From Hysterangium stoloniferum (Eukaryota > Basidiomycota > Agaricomycetes > Hysterangiales > Hysterangiaceae): a stretch of 64,000 nt of DNA. Where the stretch lies: positions 372,001 to 436,000 of the forward strand of contig WHVD01000009.1 in assembly GCA_015178975.1 (NCBI GenBank). Reading direction: 5' to 3'. The stretch's first letter is position 1. Every line of letters begins with the position of its first letter. A program made the translations under genes and the position numbers. The notes under the pieces were generated by a model. That model was not told where the DNA came from. It was given only the letters and a program-made list of their open reading frames with translations, and searched no databases. Of the stretch, positions 22,729 through 34,123 are shown one piece after another.

Positions 22729-23080
22729 TGTGAAGAGTGGTGGAAGTTCTAACCATTCTATATATGAAGAAATGAGTAGAATGGGAGGAAGGATGATTCA
22801 AGTGGAGGCCTCGACTGTTATAGTTCAAGGCCAGAAGTGTTCACTAGCTCAGATAATGCTACCTATGTAGTAGCTGACACATTACCCTGATCACTGCTCA
22901 CTGTAGACCTAGTTTGTGTCTTACAAGTGGTGGTGCTTGGGTAAGAGTGTGTCTCTTTGTTTGGTGCAATATTCGAAGAATGTAAAGGATAGAAAAATAT
23001 GAATAAAATGTGTAAAATATAAATAAAATAAAAGGAGTGTTTTATCACAATGAAACTGTGGTAAAAGCATACCCTTCACA
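22729..23080 (-). repeat. LTR-a relative (352 bp) with adjoining polypurine tract
   Basis: On the - strand it begins TGTGAAGGGTATGC and ends CTTCACA. Next to its start, at 23081-23092, lies a G-run (CTGGGGGGCAC on the - strand), the expected polypurine tract before a 3' LTR. It shares its middle with the LTR pieces at 1-283 and 50768-51117. There is no matching target duplication. It may be the 3' LTR of the Gypsy-B remnant to its right or a recombinant. Confidence 0.7.
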
Positions 23081-23335
23081 GTGCCCCCCAGTTCAAAGGG
23101 ATGTATTATACGAAGTCACGGAAAGTTTCTGGGATGCCCCCCAGGTACTAAATTATTATACTATTTAGCTATTACTATCCCTAATAGTCAATACCCCCCA
23201 TCATACTGTTACAAGTTGCACATTGAGTGGCAACTTACATGACTCTTCACAGAAAGCAAGGACAGGTAATTGTTAGATTGGAAGTGTCGGAAAAGATTGG
23301 AAAAAAGGTAAATGGAAAGAAAATGGAAGTCAGAG
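23081..23335 (-). other. Presumed 3' untranslated end of a Gypsy-B element
   Basis: It lies between the chromodomain end (reading stops just beyond PRPLLTL after removal of the LTR at 23336) and the polypurine tract at 23081. No open frame. The CAGAG at 23331-23335 is the left target duplication of the next LTR. Confidence 0.5.
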
Positions 23336-23963
23336 TGTGAGAGGTATGGTGAAATACACTCAGGAAATATAGTCGGATGAGCTCTTACTATATCTCCTTT
23401 ATTATTTCTATTTTCTCTCTTTTATTATACCTATAATTAGTTCGATGACCTATGTATGCGGTACATCGACTCTTGTGGGTGCACACGCAGACTTATGTAT
23501 TCTAGCGCCCGTAGTTTAGAACTGAGACACTTTTTACACCGCAACCACGACTTACCCAGACACCCGTTAGTGTCCTGTAAGTTGTGATTGGTGTATCGTC
23601 TCGACCATCACAGACGGGCTTTAGCTACTCATTCAAACTGAGTTTCGAACTGTATCAGTCGAAACTCAATCCCTATCTCAACTCACGTGGACTACATCCA
23701 CACTACTCTATTATTCAACTCTCTAACTACTCTACTTGCACTCGAGCAGTTGTCCAGAATCGCACTTAACCAGTCGATTCTGCTTATTTGTTCTAGCTAT
23801 CTACCTTACTTTAGATAGCTACTTCTCTCTACCGTATTGAACTAAGTAGTCAATACGTGTTCGGTCCGTATTAGACTTAGACAGTCAATACATCGTGGTA
23901 TCGTACTTCAATGGTCGATATTCTTCGTATATAGAACGGTTAGAACTTCTACCACTCTTCACA
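23336..23963 (+). mobile_element. Solo LTR (LTR-a, 628 bp) with exact TSD
   Basis: It begins TGTGAGAGGTATGG and ends CTCTTCACA, flanked by CAGAG at 23331-23335 and 23964-23968. It is the inverted counterpart of the 5' LTR at 20757-21391. It was inserted at the very end of the Gypsy-B chromodomain reading frame. Confidence 0.93.
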
Positions 23964-24902
23964 CAGAGTGTCAATAAAGGTCTGGGTTTACTAGGATAAG
24001 CAGTGTGGAAGTTGACTATAATTTCCATAGCATGTCCAAGTTCAGTAGCCAATATCCATGCAGTTTCTTCATTGGTACCTTCATAGCCTGCCCACTTGAC
24101 CAAATAACAAGTATGTCAGTGGTTGTCAATTTTAGAATCCAAAATATCAGAAACTTCAAATTCAGGTTCTCCATCAATGATGACTGGAGAAGGCAGAGGT
24201 TGAATATGTTCTGGGATGTTAGGAATACAAGGTGTAAGGTCACAGTGTGACCTCACTCAATCGGTGCAAACAGGACTAAGCTTTCTCTGTTCGAGTAGTA
24301 GTGGAAGGCAGAAAATGCAAGTAGAAGCTTCTAATTTCTAGCTACATTTCCTGAGGATTAATATTTCTTTCACAGAACAATGGGGTGTCAATATCACAGA
24401 CTGAAGAACAAAAAGACATGTCGAAAATGAAAGAATAAAGGGAACTGGTCCTATTGAAGGACAAAGGGAATTCGTTCAGACAAAGGAATTCATTCAAACA
24501 ATAAGGGCCAGATCTGTAACATGCCTGTGGTGTAGTGACTGATCAGTACTGTGTGCCTGTGGTAAGACAGCCAGGATTACACAAGGCTCTAACATGGAAA
24601 TGTGGAAAATGGGATGAACTGCTTGTATACTGTCAGGAAGTCAGAGAGTCCAGGAAAGTGAACCAGCTAGTGCTGTGATTTCAAAAGGACCTAAGAATTT
24701 CTTGCCAAGTTTTTTGGAAGATTAGGTAGTTTGGTAGAATTGAGCTTTCACAAAAACATGGTCTCTGACCTTGAAGTTAGGAGGTGGGATTCTGTGTTTA
24801 TCCACAGAATGTTGGTAAAGTTCTTAAGTGGAAGAAATAACTTTCTGAAGTTCCTGGTGTAACTCATTGAGGTCAGTAATAAATTCTTGAGCATGAGCAG
24901 AT
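23964..24902 (-). pseudogene. Gypsy-B integrase C-terminus and chromodomain
   Basis: Reading - strand from 24902: AHAQEFITDLNELHQEL, then the GDH(V)FVKA-type beta-rich integrase tail, and after breaks a chromodomain with YLVKWAGYEGTNEETAW and FHTAYPSKP. Chromodomains guide chromoviral integration toward marked chromatin. Frameshifts and stops break the frame. Its upstream continuation is 25729-25785 and then 29233 on, behind nested LTRs. Confidence 0.82.
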
Positions 24903-25728
24903 TGTGAAGATCCATTCCCGGAAACTCTTCAGAGTATTTCCCAGATATTATCTCTGGGTCCAAACCATCTTCCGGACCAGTATCAAGATCCGGAATCCAC
25001 TGGAACCTGATCCTCATCCCTTCAAGGTGACTTCTGGTCAGACTCCCAGTCAGACTCCCAGTCAGACTCCCGGTCAGACTCCGGTCAGACTCCCATCTCT
25101 GATCTGACTTTCCACCCCAAGTCTCCAATCTGACTTTCTGACATCCACCTCAAAATCTGACCTGACTTCCAACTATGGAACATTTATAGTTTCCATATTT
25201 CCAAACTTCATCCTTGTTCCTTATTTAGTAACTGACAGGTTAACAGTTATTCATTTGCTTGTTTATTGTTCTTGTTGTATTCCCGTTTCAGAATCTTCAT
25301 CCTAATCTGTCTTCTTATACTTCTAGATTTGTAGTACAATTACTGGAACATCTATATAGTCTTCCATAGCCATGTACTTACTTACTCTTTAGTTTTAATC
25401 TTGAATTAGTTTGTATCTCTTCTGTCTTTCTGTACACTCAATCTTTGGAACTCTCTGGACTCTGGATATCCAGAACTCCTGGACCTTCCGAGTATCTGTA
25501 AACATTCTGACATGTATTCATCCTCTGAAATATGGACACCCGAGTGAGTACATGAGGGTGCAGCACATAAGCTGAAGCCAAGTCCATCTGTACTCTGGTA
25601 ATATTCCAATACTCCCATTACTAATCCCCAGAAACTTCTGGACTAATTCTCCGAAACTCCGAGGAATATTTCCGGGAAGTATCCAGAATATCCATTGGAA
25701 ATTCTGCCCCGAGATCCGGAACTTAACA
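24903..25728 (+). mobile_element. Solo LTR (LTR-e family, 826 bp)
   Basis: It begins TGTGAAGATCC and ends GGAACTTAACA. CAGAT (24898-24902) and CAGAC (25729-25733) flank it, a duplication with one difference. Joining the flanks gives continuous integrase reading (…DLAS…CAHAQEF). It carries the conserved GCAGCACATAAGCTGAAGCC module at 25560-25585. A run of GTCAGACTCC-type units lies at about 25037-25090. Confidence 0.8.
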
Positions 25729-25785
25729 CAGACGCAAGATCTCATTCAGGATGGACTGCCAGATTAGGATTGTATCCTTTATTAG
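25729..25785 (-). pseudogene. Short Gypsy-B integrase piece between two LTRs
   Basis: The - strand reads ANKGYNPNLAVHPE, a stop, then DLAS. These are integrase residues that also appear at 42070-42150 in the other Gypsy-B copy. It continues to 29233 on one side and 24902 on the other once the LTRs are removed. Confidence 0.75.
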
Positions 25786-26427
25786 TGTTAGGATACACAC
25801 ACAGGCTGGGTCTCCGGAGAAACTCGCGGGATATCTGGTAGGACTTGGCTTCAGCTTATAGGCTGTGCCCTCACTAGATCGTGTTGTCCAATTTCAGACA
25901 GGTGGACAGGAATCCCGGGGAGCCTGGGCGGGGTTCGTGGGTCGTAGGTTGTAAGTTGGAGGGTGTGGGTCGTAAGTTGGAGGTCATGGGTTGTGAGTCG
26001 AGATAGTTGAGAGAGATAGATGCACCGGAGCCCGTGGGCTCCGACTAGTGCGAGTGATGTGAATCAAGTAAGGTTTTAGAGCGGAAAATGTTATTAGATT
26101 ACTGGGGGGAATCTAAGCTAATTTTCTGACTGGATTGTATGTACAACATCTGCCAGTTTATATAGACCATGGAGTGAATGACATACCAAATCCAGTAATG
26201 GCGAAACGAAACTAACAAAACATAAAACGGGAATAGCAAACACCAAATTGGTGTTAGGAACAGGACAGAACAGAGCGGAGTCTGAATCATGACAAAGCAT
26301 AACCCATAACGGGAAATGGTGCGGGAGCAGAGTCCTAAATCATGACAGGTCATTTGACTAAAATGGGAACGGGGCTCGATTAGAGCGGTGACAGGATTCT
26401 GAGCGGGGTCCAGTGACTGATGTGTGG

Positions 26428-26856
26428 TGTCACAACCGTCACATGTCACATATTGTCACAAACATTCAAAGGTAATATTCGACAACTCTTCGACCTATCG
26501 AATTCAACTCGACAAACCGAACATTAATCGACACCATCGAATCTCTTTCGACATGTCTCATTTCGGTGTCATGTGTGATTTCATAATTAGTTCATAACAT
26601 AGTCATAACGATACGACGAAAAGCATAAAAGGGCTACGAAAGAAGCGAGGGAAGTCAGTCGAAATATCTGTATATTAGTGATATTAGTAATCTACTTTGT
26701 CGTAACTTCTTCGACAAATACTTCCGTGAGTTCTCGCAACTGGTAATAGCCTCTTACTTCATCGACAGGGCGAATATATACTTCGTCGAACGAGGCTTTC
26801 AAGTTCAATTAGTAGAATATTATTCAACTTTATCGAAGAATAATCGATTTGTGACA
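26428..26856 (+). mobile_element. Solo LTR (LTR-f, 429 bp) with exact TSD
   Basis: It begins TGTCACAACCGTCAC and ends GATTTGTGACA, flanked by TGTGG at 26423-26427 and 26857-26861. A second copy is at 48645-49075. A TATA-like GCATAAAAGGG lies at about 26624. The orientation is inferred from that box. No coding sequence. Confidence 0.93.
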
Positions 26857-26962
26857 TGTGGGATGAAGACGGACATAGACAGAGACGGAGTCCGGGGGAA
26901 GTCCAGTGACTGATATGTGTCGTAATGAGGTCGAACATAATGAGTCTTGATGTAACAGAGTC

Positions 26963-28793
26963 TGTTATGTATTTTTAGCTTTTTTCTGATTTTTAAACAA
27001 TTTCCCCTAACAAATTGCGAAAACAAATATTCAAATGTAATTATATTGCGGTGATTAAATTGTCCAATATTGTTTTGATTTATCCTGAATTTATACAATT
27101 TATTTTGTATTTTTATCTAATACATTGAGCAAGTTATTGAATTTCTACTTTTTATTCTTTTTTGATTAATATGTCGGCAACTCAGCGCTTATTCATAACG
27201 CGTGAGTAATCATGTGATATTCACATGACATTTCAAACTCCGACGCTGACAAAACGCAATGCGAAATAATCGCGCATAATCAAGGTAATATATACATTTA
27301 TATTATTATAATAAAATATTATATTTATAACTAACTAAAAATAAATATAATAAATATAATAATATAAGCCGGCCACCTGTGTTTATTACATGGCGCGCGG
27401 GAAACTCGTCACAACAAGTGATAGCCATCACAACAAGTGACAGTTGTCACAAGGGCGCATGACGGTCACACATGCGCGCGACTGTCACAACACGTGACAG
27501 TCACAAGACGCGAAGGGTATCATGCGCACGCACAGGTGCGAGAGCATTATATAATCATATATGCTATTACAGCAAAAACCGGAAATCTCTGGAACATTCC
27601 AGTGGCTGCCAAAGTAATAGTAGTTAGTAGATACTAATAATAGATAGAATATTGTAGAATATTCTATAAGATTCTATTATGCCAAGAATATTCTATAGTG
27701 TCTTAGAAGTAGTTAGAACCTTCCACTATGCTCTAGAAAATTCTAGAAAATTCTAAATGACATCATTCCTTCCAGAATGACATCATTCAATCTTCTAGAA
27801 TCTTCTAAATGTCTCAGACCAAAATGTATATAAGGAGCTCAGCTCCAGCCTTGAAAAAACAACAATCAAATCAATCTTTACTACATTTTATCAGCCACAT
27901 CAGTGTGCCACTGCAGCAAGCAGTTTATTCCACCCCTTGTTGGGCTGTTGGACAAATAAATACAAATACTTAGTCACCTCTAGTTGAGCTGCTGACCTAA
28001 GCTATCTCAGGATCCCTTTGTCACCTCTTGTTGAGCTTCTGACAATAATCCTACCCCCTGGTCACTCTTCTGACCAATCAGGATTCCCTGCCACCTCTTG
28101 TTGAGCTTCTGGTATTAATCCTTTATACTATAGTCATCTCTTAATTGAGTACCGATTATTAGTTTTCTTTACATTGTTATTTGTAGTCTAAAACTTCAGT
28201 CACCTCTAGTTGAGTAATTTGACTGTTTATTACATTGCAAATAATCCCGTTCCTTTGTTCATTTATTGTGAATCAGTAAAGCATATTCACATAAACAAAT
28301 ACTGAGAATATCCTTGCAGAATCCTTAAGACTACATTAAGATCCTGATAAGTTAGTATCACAGTAGACCTTGTAGGTTAGTGTAAATAAAGCATATATTA
28401 CCCAAATAGTGTTTTATTCTATATCTAATCTTTTGACCTGTTTATAAATATTTTTACTGTTTGATAAATAGTATAAAATATATATAAACTAGCTAGAATC
28501 GAAGTTGAATCTAGATTCTGAATCAGTGAATTGTTATTCATATTTTAGTAGTGTTTTTACAGAAAAAGAACAAGCTTGCACAAGCAGCTCTCAAAACCTT
28601 CTTTGCGAAGTAGGGTGCATATATTCAAGTAAACTCTTGACTTCAGGGGTTCTAAGTCTATTTAGGCTGCCACTGATTAATATCAAATACTTAAATTATT
28701 TTACCTTGCAGTGAATTGAGTATTTGCACATTTTGATAGAGCATTGGACTCCTTTTTCGGAAAATAGTATTAAAGTAAGGCTAATACATCACA
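26963..28793 (+). mobile_element. Solo LTR, LTR-c copy 2 (1.83 kb)
   Basis: It is nearly identical to 5152-7162, with the same TG and CA ends. It is flanked by GAGTC at 26958-26962 and 28794-28798, the same five bases that flank copy 1. TATA box at 27827-27835. The 19-bp repeat runs are shorter than in copy 1, and one of two duplicated AT-rich blocks is missing. Confidence 0.92.
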
Positions 28794-29232
28794 GAGTCCG
28801 GGCGGGAAATCCTATAAACAGACGATTGATGCTTGTAGTGCGTGGGGGCTGTAAGGGCAACTCTAAGAGTGGATATCACACTAGTAGAGGAAATCCAAAG
28901 ATATATATAAATGACTAAATACAAGATAACTATCTACTCACCTAGTAGAGGAAATCCAAAGAGAAAAGTCTAAGGAAACTCTACCAGGTGTGACACATCA
29001 GCTATACAGCACGCAGTGTATTTTCCCACGCCTTAAGCGCCCTCTTACATCAGTTCAATGTACCCTATAAAGAATAAGATGTCCTGTTATGGGGAGGTAA
29101 TAAAATGGAATAGACAATAAGGCATAGTCTGGGGGGTACTAATCTGGGGAAAATAAAGTGTGCATGACTTGTCCCCTTACAGGGGCATACGGGTTAGTGC
29201 CTGGAGTCCGGCAGGATTGTCTGGTCGTAACA

Positions 29233-30957
29233 ATTAGCAAAGAAGAGAGACATGCCAATAGTGGCATTCAGAGAGTTGTTGTAAGCAAATTCCACAAGTG
29301 GAAGAAGGGATTTCCAATTGTCCTGTTGATAATTACAATAAGGAGGAGGGTGTTTATAATTACTATAATCTCAAATATTTACTAATGAAAGTCTTATTTT
29401 TACAAAACTCCATCTTTAAATAGTAATATCTATTCTGAAACAATTATATCATCAAAAAACAACCATCAGAAATAGTTCTCCATATTACATCTTATACAAC
29501 CCATAGTTATTTAACAAATTCCATTGTATATAATTTCCTTCCTTTTACAGATGCCTACTAATACTTTTATTAGTACTTTGTTTTTTAAAAGTTGTAATGT
29601 AGTTATTTCCATGTAAAATATGTAAAATATTATTGGAAATTTTTCATACCACAGCTGTCTTTATTAAGTAAAACCCCCTATATATTCTGGGTATGTTGAA
29701 TCAAGTGGAAATCTGTTCAGATTGACAGATCCATTCCGAAGTAATACATATGTATTTAGAGGTACATCCAGATGTTTAAATGACCTTTAGAGTATATTAG
29801 ACTTTGGTATACTTAATAGTTTTCAGATATCCTCCTAAATGCAGAGGTATTGTTCCAGTGTTTGGTTGACATGTTCCATTTGTCTGTCACCTTCTGGACA
29901 ATATCCCAAGGTGAAGTCTAACTTCATGTTGAGAGCTTTTCTGAGAGACTTGAAGAAATGGGAGATGAACTTGGAACCTCAATTGGAAGTTACATGAGAT
30001 GGAACACCATGTTTGGAAAATACATGAATGATGAAATGTTCTGCTAGTTGCAAGGATGTGATTGTATCATGAGTAGGTATGAAAATTCCTTGTTTTGAGA
30101 ATCAGTCTACAACAATGAGGATGGATGTATAGCCTTCAGAAGATGGGAGTTGTTCAATGAAATCCATGGAAATTGAGTTCCAGGGTTTTTCTGGTATTGG
30201 AAGTTGCTTAAGAAGGCCATACAGCTTATGTCTCTGGGATTTGGAGTGTAAGCAGGTGGTGCATGACTTCCAGAACTGGGTTATGAAATCTTGGAGGTTG
30301 GGCCAAGTATATTCTCCTTGGATTAATCCAAGAGTGTTATTGATACCATAATGCCTGGAGATTGGATGTTTGTGTTTGTACTGAAGTACATGGAGTCAGA
30401 GATTGTCGGAATCTGGAATATAAATACATCTGAAACCTTGAGAGTCTTGAGACCACCAGGGTTGATTGGGATCCTCAGGAACTTCTAGGTGTGACTTGAG
30501 AGTGGGATCAGAAGTAAGTGTGGAGAGAATACCTTGGTGTATGTAGTTGCTAATGTCCATAATCATAATGCTATGCATAATTGGATGGTAGAAAGAAGTT
30601 GCTTGGATAGATGTGGAAAGTTGTTGCATTGTAAAAACTGGTTTCATATTGTGCAGGTTAATGATGGCATAGTTACTTTCCCCCTCTTTAGCATGGCATC
30701 TGGTTTTCCACCAAGATGTCTGGGTCAGAAATGGATAATCATCTTGAAAGTGGAAAGAAATTTGGACCATTGGCCTTGCTGATGGGTCAAAAGTTTAGTA
30801 GTTGAAAAATATTCCAAATTCTTGGGATCAGCAACAACATTAACTGGAATTGCAGAACCTTCAAGATAGTGCCACTAATGTTTGAAAGCCTCAAAGATAG
30901 CCAAAATTTCCTCATTGTGAATGTTATAGTTGAGTTCAGAAATTGAAAGTATCTGGG
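29233..30957 (-). pseudogene. Gypsy-B RNase H to integrase region, broken
   Basis: From 30957 downward the - strand reads RNase H residues (SELNYNIHNEEILAIFEAFKH), then the RNase H/integrase connection and the integrase core (MDFIEQLPSSEGYTS near 30150), and [13 protein letters not shown] at about 29240-29300. Stops and shifts are frequent. A 494-bp insertion sits at 29342-29835. The piece joins 25785 after removal of the LTR at 25786-29232. Confidence 0.78.
29342..29835. mobile_element. Putative Harbinger-like MITE (494 bp)
   Basis: It interrupts the integrase codons. TAA flanks it at 29339-29341 and 29836-29838, and the ends are GGAGGAGG and TATCCTCC, short inverted repeats. The interior is AT-rich and non-coding. 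A 3-bp TAA duplication with short terminal repeats fits PIF/Harbinger-derived MITEs. There is no second copy in the window, so the call is tentative. Confidence 0.45.
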
Positions 30958-31110
30958 TGTTAAGTATAGGGCTCACAGGTGGGTCTCCAGAGGAAACCTG
31001 TGGAAGTTCCAGGGATGGACTTGGCTTCAGCTTATGTGCTGCACCTTCACAGATCACATTGTCCAATTTCAAACAGGAGCAGATGGGAAACCCATGGGTT
31101 CCAAGAATGT
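30958..31110. repeat. LTR-e fragment
   Basis: It starts TGTTAAGTATAGGG inside the Gypsy-B RNase H and carries the conserved GGACTTGGCTTCAGC module at 31017-31042. The far end is not clear. Between 31111 and 31500 I see only AT-rich non-coding sequence. Confidence 0.6.
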
Positions 31111-31847
31111 GCTATGGGAAGTAGGAAGTCCAATGTGGAACAAAACACCTGACACTTCAAGAGAAACAAATTGAGGAAGAATAAAAATACTATTCCAAGC
31201 CAAATATGTAGTGTTTAAAGATGTTATTATTGATCCATGAGTAAGTATTCAGCAAGATTCCAAAAGGAGACTGACTTATGTTTTTTAGGTTCAATGAATT
31301 TACAAATGTATATAATGTATATAATTCTGAATAATGTAAAATTTAATCACTTTAAAATAAGTCTCTGAATGAGAATTAAATGGGAAGTTAGAATGTACAG
31401 AAGCCCTTAATATGACATGATCACAGAAGGTAATACAAAAGTTATGTGATCAAGTATTTGAAAATATTATTCCAAGACAGATATGACTGCTGATGTAGTG
31501 TTTAAAGACATTATTAGTGATCCACCAGGTCGCGAAGCGACCGAGTAAAGTTGTGGGGCGGTGGCATGGTGGGGGCTTGCCCCCCACAGGTCATACATAG
31601 CCTTGTAACAGCTAAACCCTGTTTCGCCTTAGCAATTAAACACAGCTTATCAAGCAGCGTCTAGTATCGCAAGCTAACATCAACTCTTAACTCTCTTCTG
31701 CAAACATCCATTCAGAAAAGCTCATAGTCGGAGCTGCACCTCAAGTAACACTGGGGATAGGAAAACCGATTGAGATCACGAGCACTAAGTAAAGTATGTA
31801 GCCTACGCTCCTTCGTTCCAACCTCTTTTAGACGTCAAGAAAAATAA
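31111..31847. other. Non-coding boundary between transposon block and host island
   Basis: AT-rich to about 31520. Then come two adjacent GC-rich hairpins: GGTCGC GAA GCGACC at 31529-31543, and GTGGGGG CTTG with CCCCCAC pairing around 31571-31590. After that, unstructured sequence leads to the 3' end of the methyltransferase gene. No open frame of note. Confidence 0.4.
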
Positions 31848-34123
31848 TCATTTTGGCTTCGTAATCGCGCCTGTATCCTCGCGTAGATGTCTTATCCCCT
31901 GCCGCCACACATTCATCTCTCTCTCAAGCTGCACAATAGTTTCCCTGACGCCATTCCCGGCCTCTCCGCCACTAATAGCCTCTCCGAACCCAGTTGTAAG
32001 CTCTCCCAGGGCATTCTTCAACATTTCGACAGCAAGCGCTAGCCTACGAGGTCCAGTCGGAGGAAAGACAGGTGAAGAAACGGTCCCAGAGACGCCCCCA
32101 GCAGACGCAGGCTCGTCCATGGCGAGAAGCTTTCCTAATTCAGCCATGGCGACGCCACGAACTGGATGTCCGTCGCTGAGTACTGCTGTTAAACCGGACA
32201 CTACACGTCCAGCGATTTGAATCGTTTCATCAACGAAAATGCTAGCATTTGGAGCAGTCGAGAGTGTGTCGATAAGAAGAGATTGTTGGAGACGTAATAA
32301 CCCCAGTAAAGGATGTGCGGAAGGTGGGAGGTGTGTCCCGAGCAGACGAATCATGTTTGTGGTCAACTTAGACGCTCGAACGGGATCTTCATGTCAAGTC
32401 AGAAAGAAATTTAGCGGAAACATTGTCAAAGGCGGACCTGACAGCTGCAGTTCGGTGGCTTTATCAAGTGCGTCTTGTCCAATTCGCCGTTTATCTTCAA
32501 TATCCTCTATCGCCGCAGGCGTACATGGCAATTTACAAGACGTGCAACGCCACAATACAAAGTTTGAATCTAGATGCCATTGCTAGGTGAATAAAAGACT
32601 ACAAGTATGACGAAGCGCACCTTTTTCAACTGTAAACGGGGCCGAACATAAACCTCCACATGAACTAGGACAGAGAACAGCTTCTCGAGGATCCAGGGAA
32701 CCGGTAATGTTTGAGCACAGAGTACAAATGCATGAAAAATTGTATGATTCTTTGAGAGTTCGCTGGCGTTGAGCCGTAGGTACGGTGGTGTCAATATACG
32801 AAGTGAGGACCTAGTAGTTGAGAAATGTCAATGAACAATGACAGGTAGCTGCATAATTGTGGGCACCTCCTGTCCACGTTCAATATCTTTCAATGCAATA
32901 ACATGAAGCCTTGGTTCAAGAGCAGCATTGGGAATGCTACTAGAGGCTGTGCGTTTGGCTGTTGGCCTGGGAAAAACGATGACGGCATTCGGATCACATG
33001 AATGGTTGAATAATGCAGCAATGGGAGATACACATGTTCCCAAAGGTGAAAGAGTCGGGCATGTGAGTGCGAATGTGTTCGTTGTAAACTAAACATAAAT
33101 AAAAACACGTTCGTTGAAGACTCCACGCATACTACGATGGCAACTTACTCGTGAAATTAAGTCTACGATATCGCCGGCTGAGTTTAACCCGTATGGCGAA
33201 AGCTCCGTGGGCGACGTGACACCAAGATATCGCACCAGTGCGTGAGCGAGTTGTGTATGCGATTGAACAGCGGCTAGTGGCAATGTGCCTCTGTCTTATA
33301 GGACCCTACGTAAGAGGCCCGCCTGATCCGGGCAACAATGGGACGTTACGCACGAGACTGGAGTGCCTGGATCCCTTTCCACTTCGCAAAGAATCGAGTG
33401 AGACCATTGTCTACCGTGTACATCTTGAAACATACCCAAGCACTTGATTCTCCCCAGACCTTTCTGCCCCATAAAATTCGCCCCAAAGTTCTTATGGCCT
33501 CCCCTGGCGGGGAACCATCTGACGCGGAGGTCATCCAACTGCTGATAGCTGAGCATTCGTGCCTGTGGATCGACCAGTCGATATTTTGACATTCCTGAAG
33601 GATAGTAATAAGTTAGCATACCAGTGTGAACAGGACCACTCTAAAGGAGCAATTTTCACATTTTAACCTACCGACGAACAGTACCAAATGAGTTTACACT
33701 TGGTACATCGCTTTAAAGGGCCGTTTTTCGAGCCGGCCACACAGTAACTACAGTGTTCTGTCAGGTTCTTTGTTGACAGGACAGATATTTTTGGTCTTTG
33801 AACGAGAAGTATTGAACCTATCGCAGACAGGATAGATAAGTGCATGGCATTATCAAAACATTTTACGCACCTTTTCTGATGGTTTCTTTAGCCCAGATAC
33901 CTCTTCCATCTAATTTTCTCCATCTTACTTCCAAAGAAGGAGGCAAATCAGCGTACAAGTCAGCTAGCTCCACACAACTTGATTCTTCGGATGGGCCAAT
34001 GGGTGGTTCAAACTTGTCAGAATCATCATGTATCTGAGGAGACAGACTAGATGCAAATGACGAAACAAAAGATTTGGATTGTTTTGCCTCTCTTTGAGCT
34101 CGTTTTGAAGCAAAGGACGACAT
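31848..34123 (-). CDS. SET and MYND domain protein (SMYD-like lysine methyltransferase), multi-exon
   Basis: The predicted enzyme transfers methyl groups from S-adenosylmethionine to lysines. Exon 1 (34123-33871) gives the start of the SET domain (KLDGRGIWAKETIRKG). Exon 2 (33817-33672) and exon 3 (33594-33354) hold a MYND zinc finger, CSYC, CTKC, WYCS, CQNIDW, HRHEC. Exon 4 is 33288-33149. Exon 5 (33088-32867) has the SET hallmark NHSCDPNAV. Exon 6 (32810-32621) has TSYID and the post-SET Cys cluster CICTLC. The introns are 50-77 nt, GT-AG. The last part (32582-31848) stays in a recognisable frame to a stop at 31848, but its junction with exon 6 is out of phase. A TGA also sits inside it near 32395, so the C-terminus is either misassembled, differently spliced or decaying. 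The gene is divergent from the GGT gene. Confidence 0.75.

Larger units (their letters stand above)
25786..29232 (-). mobile_element. Solo LTR (LTR-e) opened by two further solo LTRs
   Basis: ATTAG flanks it at 25781-25785 and 29233-29237. On the - strand it begins TGTTACGACC (29232) and ends with the complement of TGTTAGGATAC (25786). It carries the conserved module at 25851-25876. Two other solo LTRs lie inside (26428-26856 and 26963-28793). Without them about 1.19 kb remains, resembling the solo LTR at 57050-57864 inverted. The insertion split the Gypsy-B integrase codons for FFAN. Confidence 0.82.

Noticed and set aside
23336..23963. A 5' LTR of a full Gypsy-A element
   Set aside because: The exact CAGAG duplication on both sides, with Gypsy-B coding sequence continuing beyond it, shows a solo LTR.
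32239..32586. 115-codon + strand frame
   Set aside because: It is antisense to the SMYD-like gene and has no independent support.
33338..33589. 83-codon + strand frame
   Set aside because: It is a shadow of the MYND/SET exon on the other strand.
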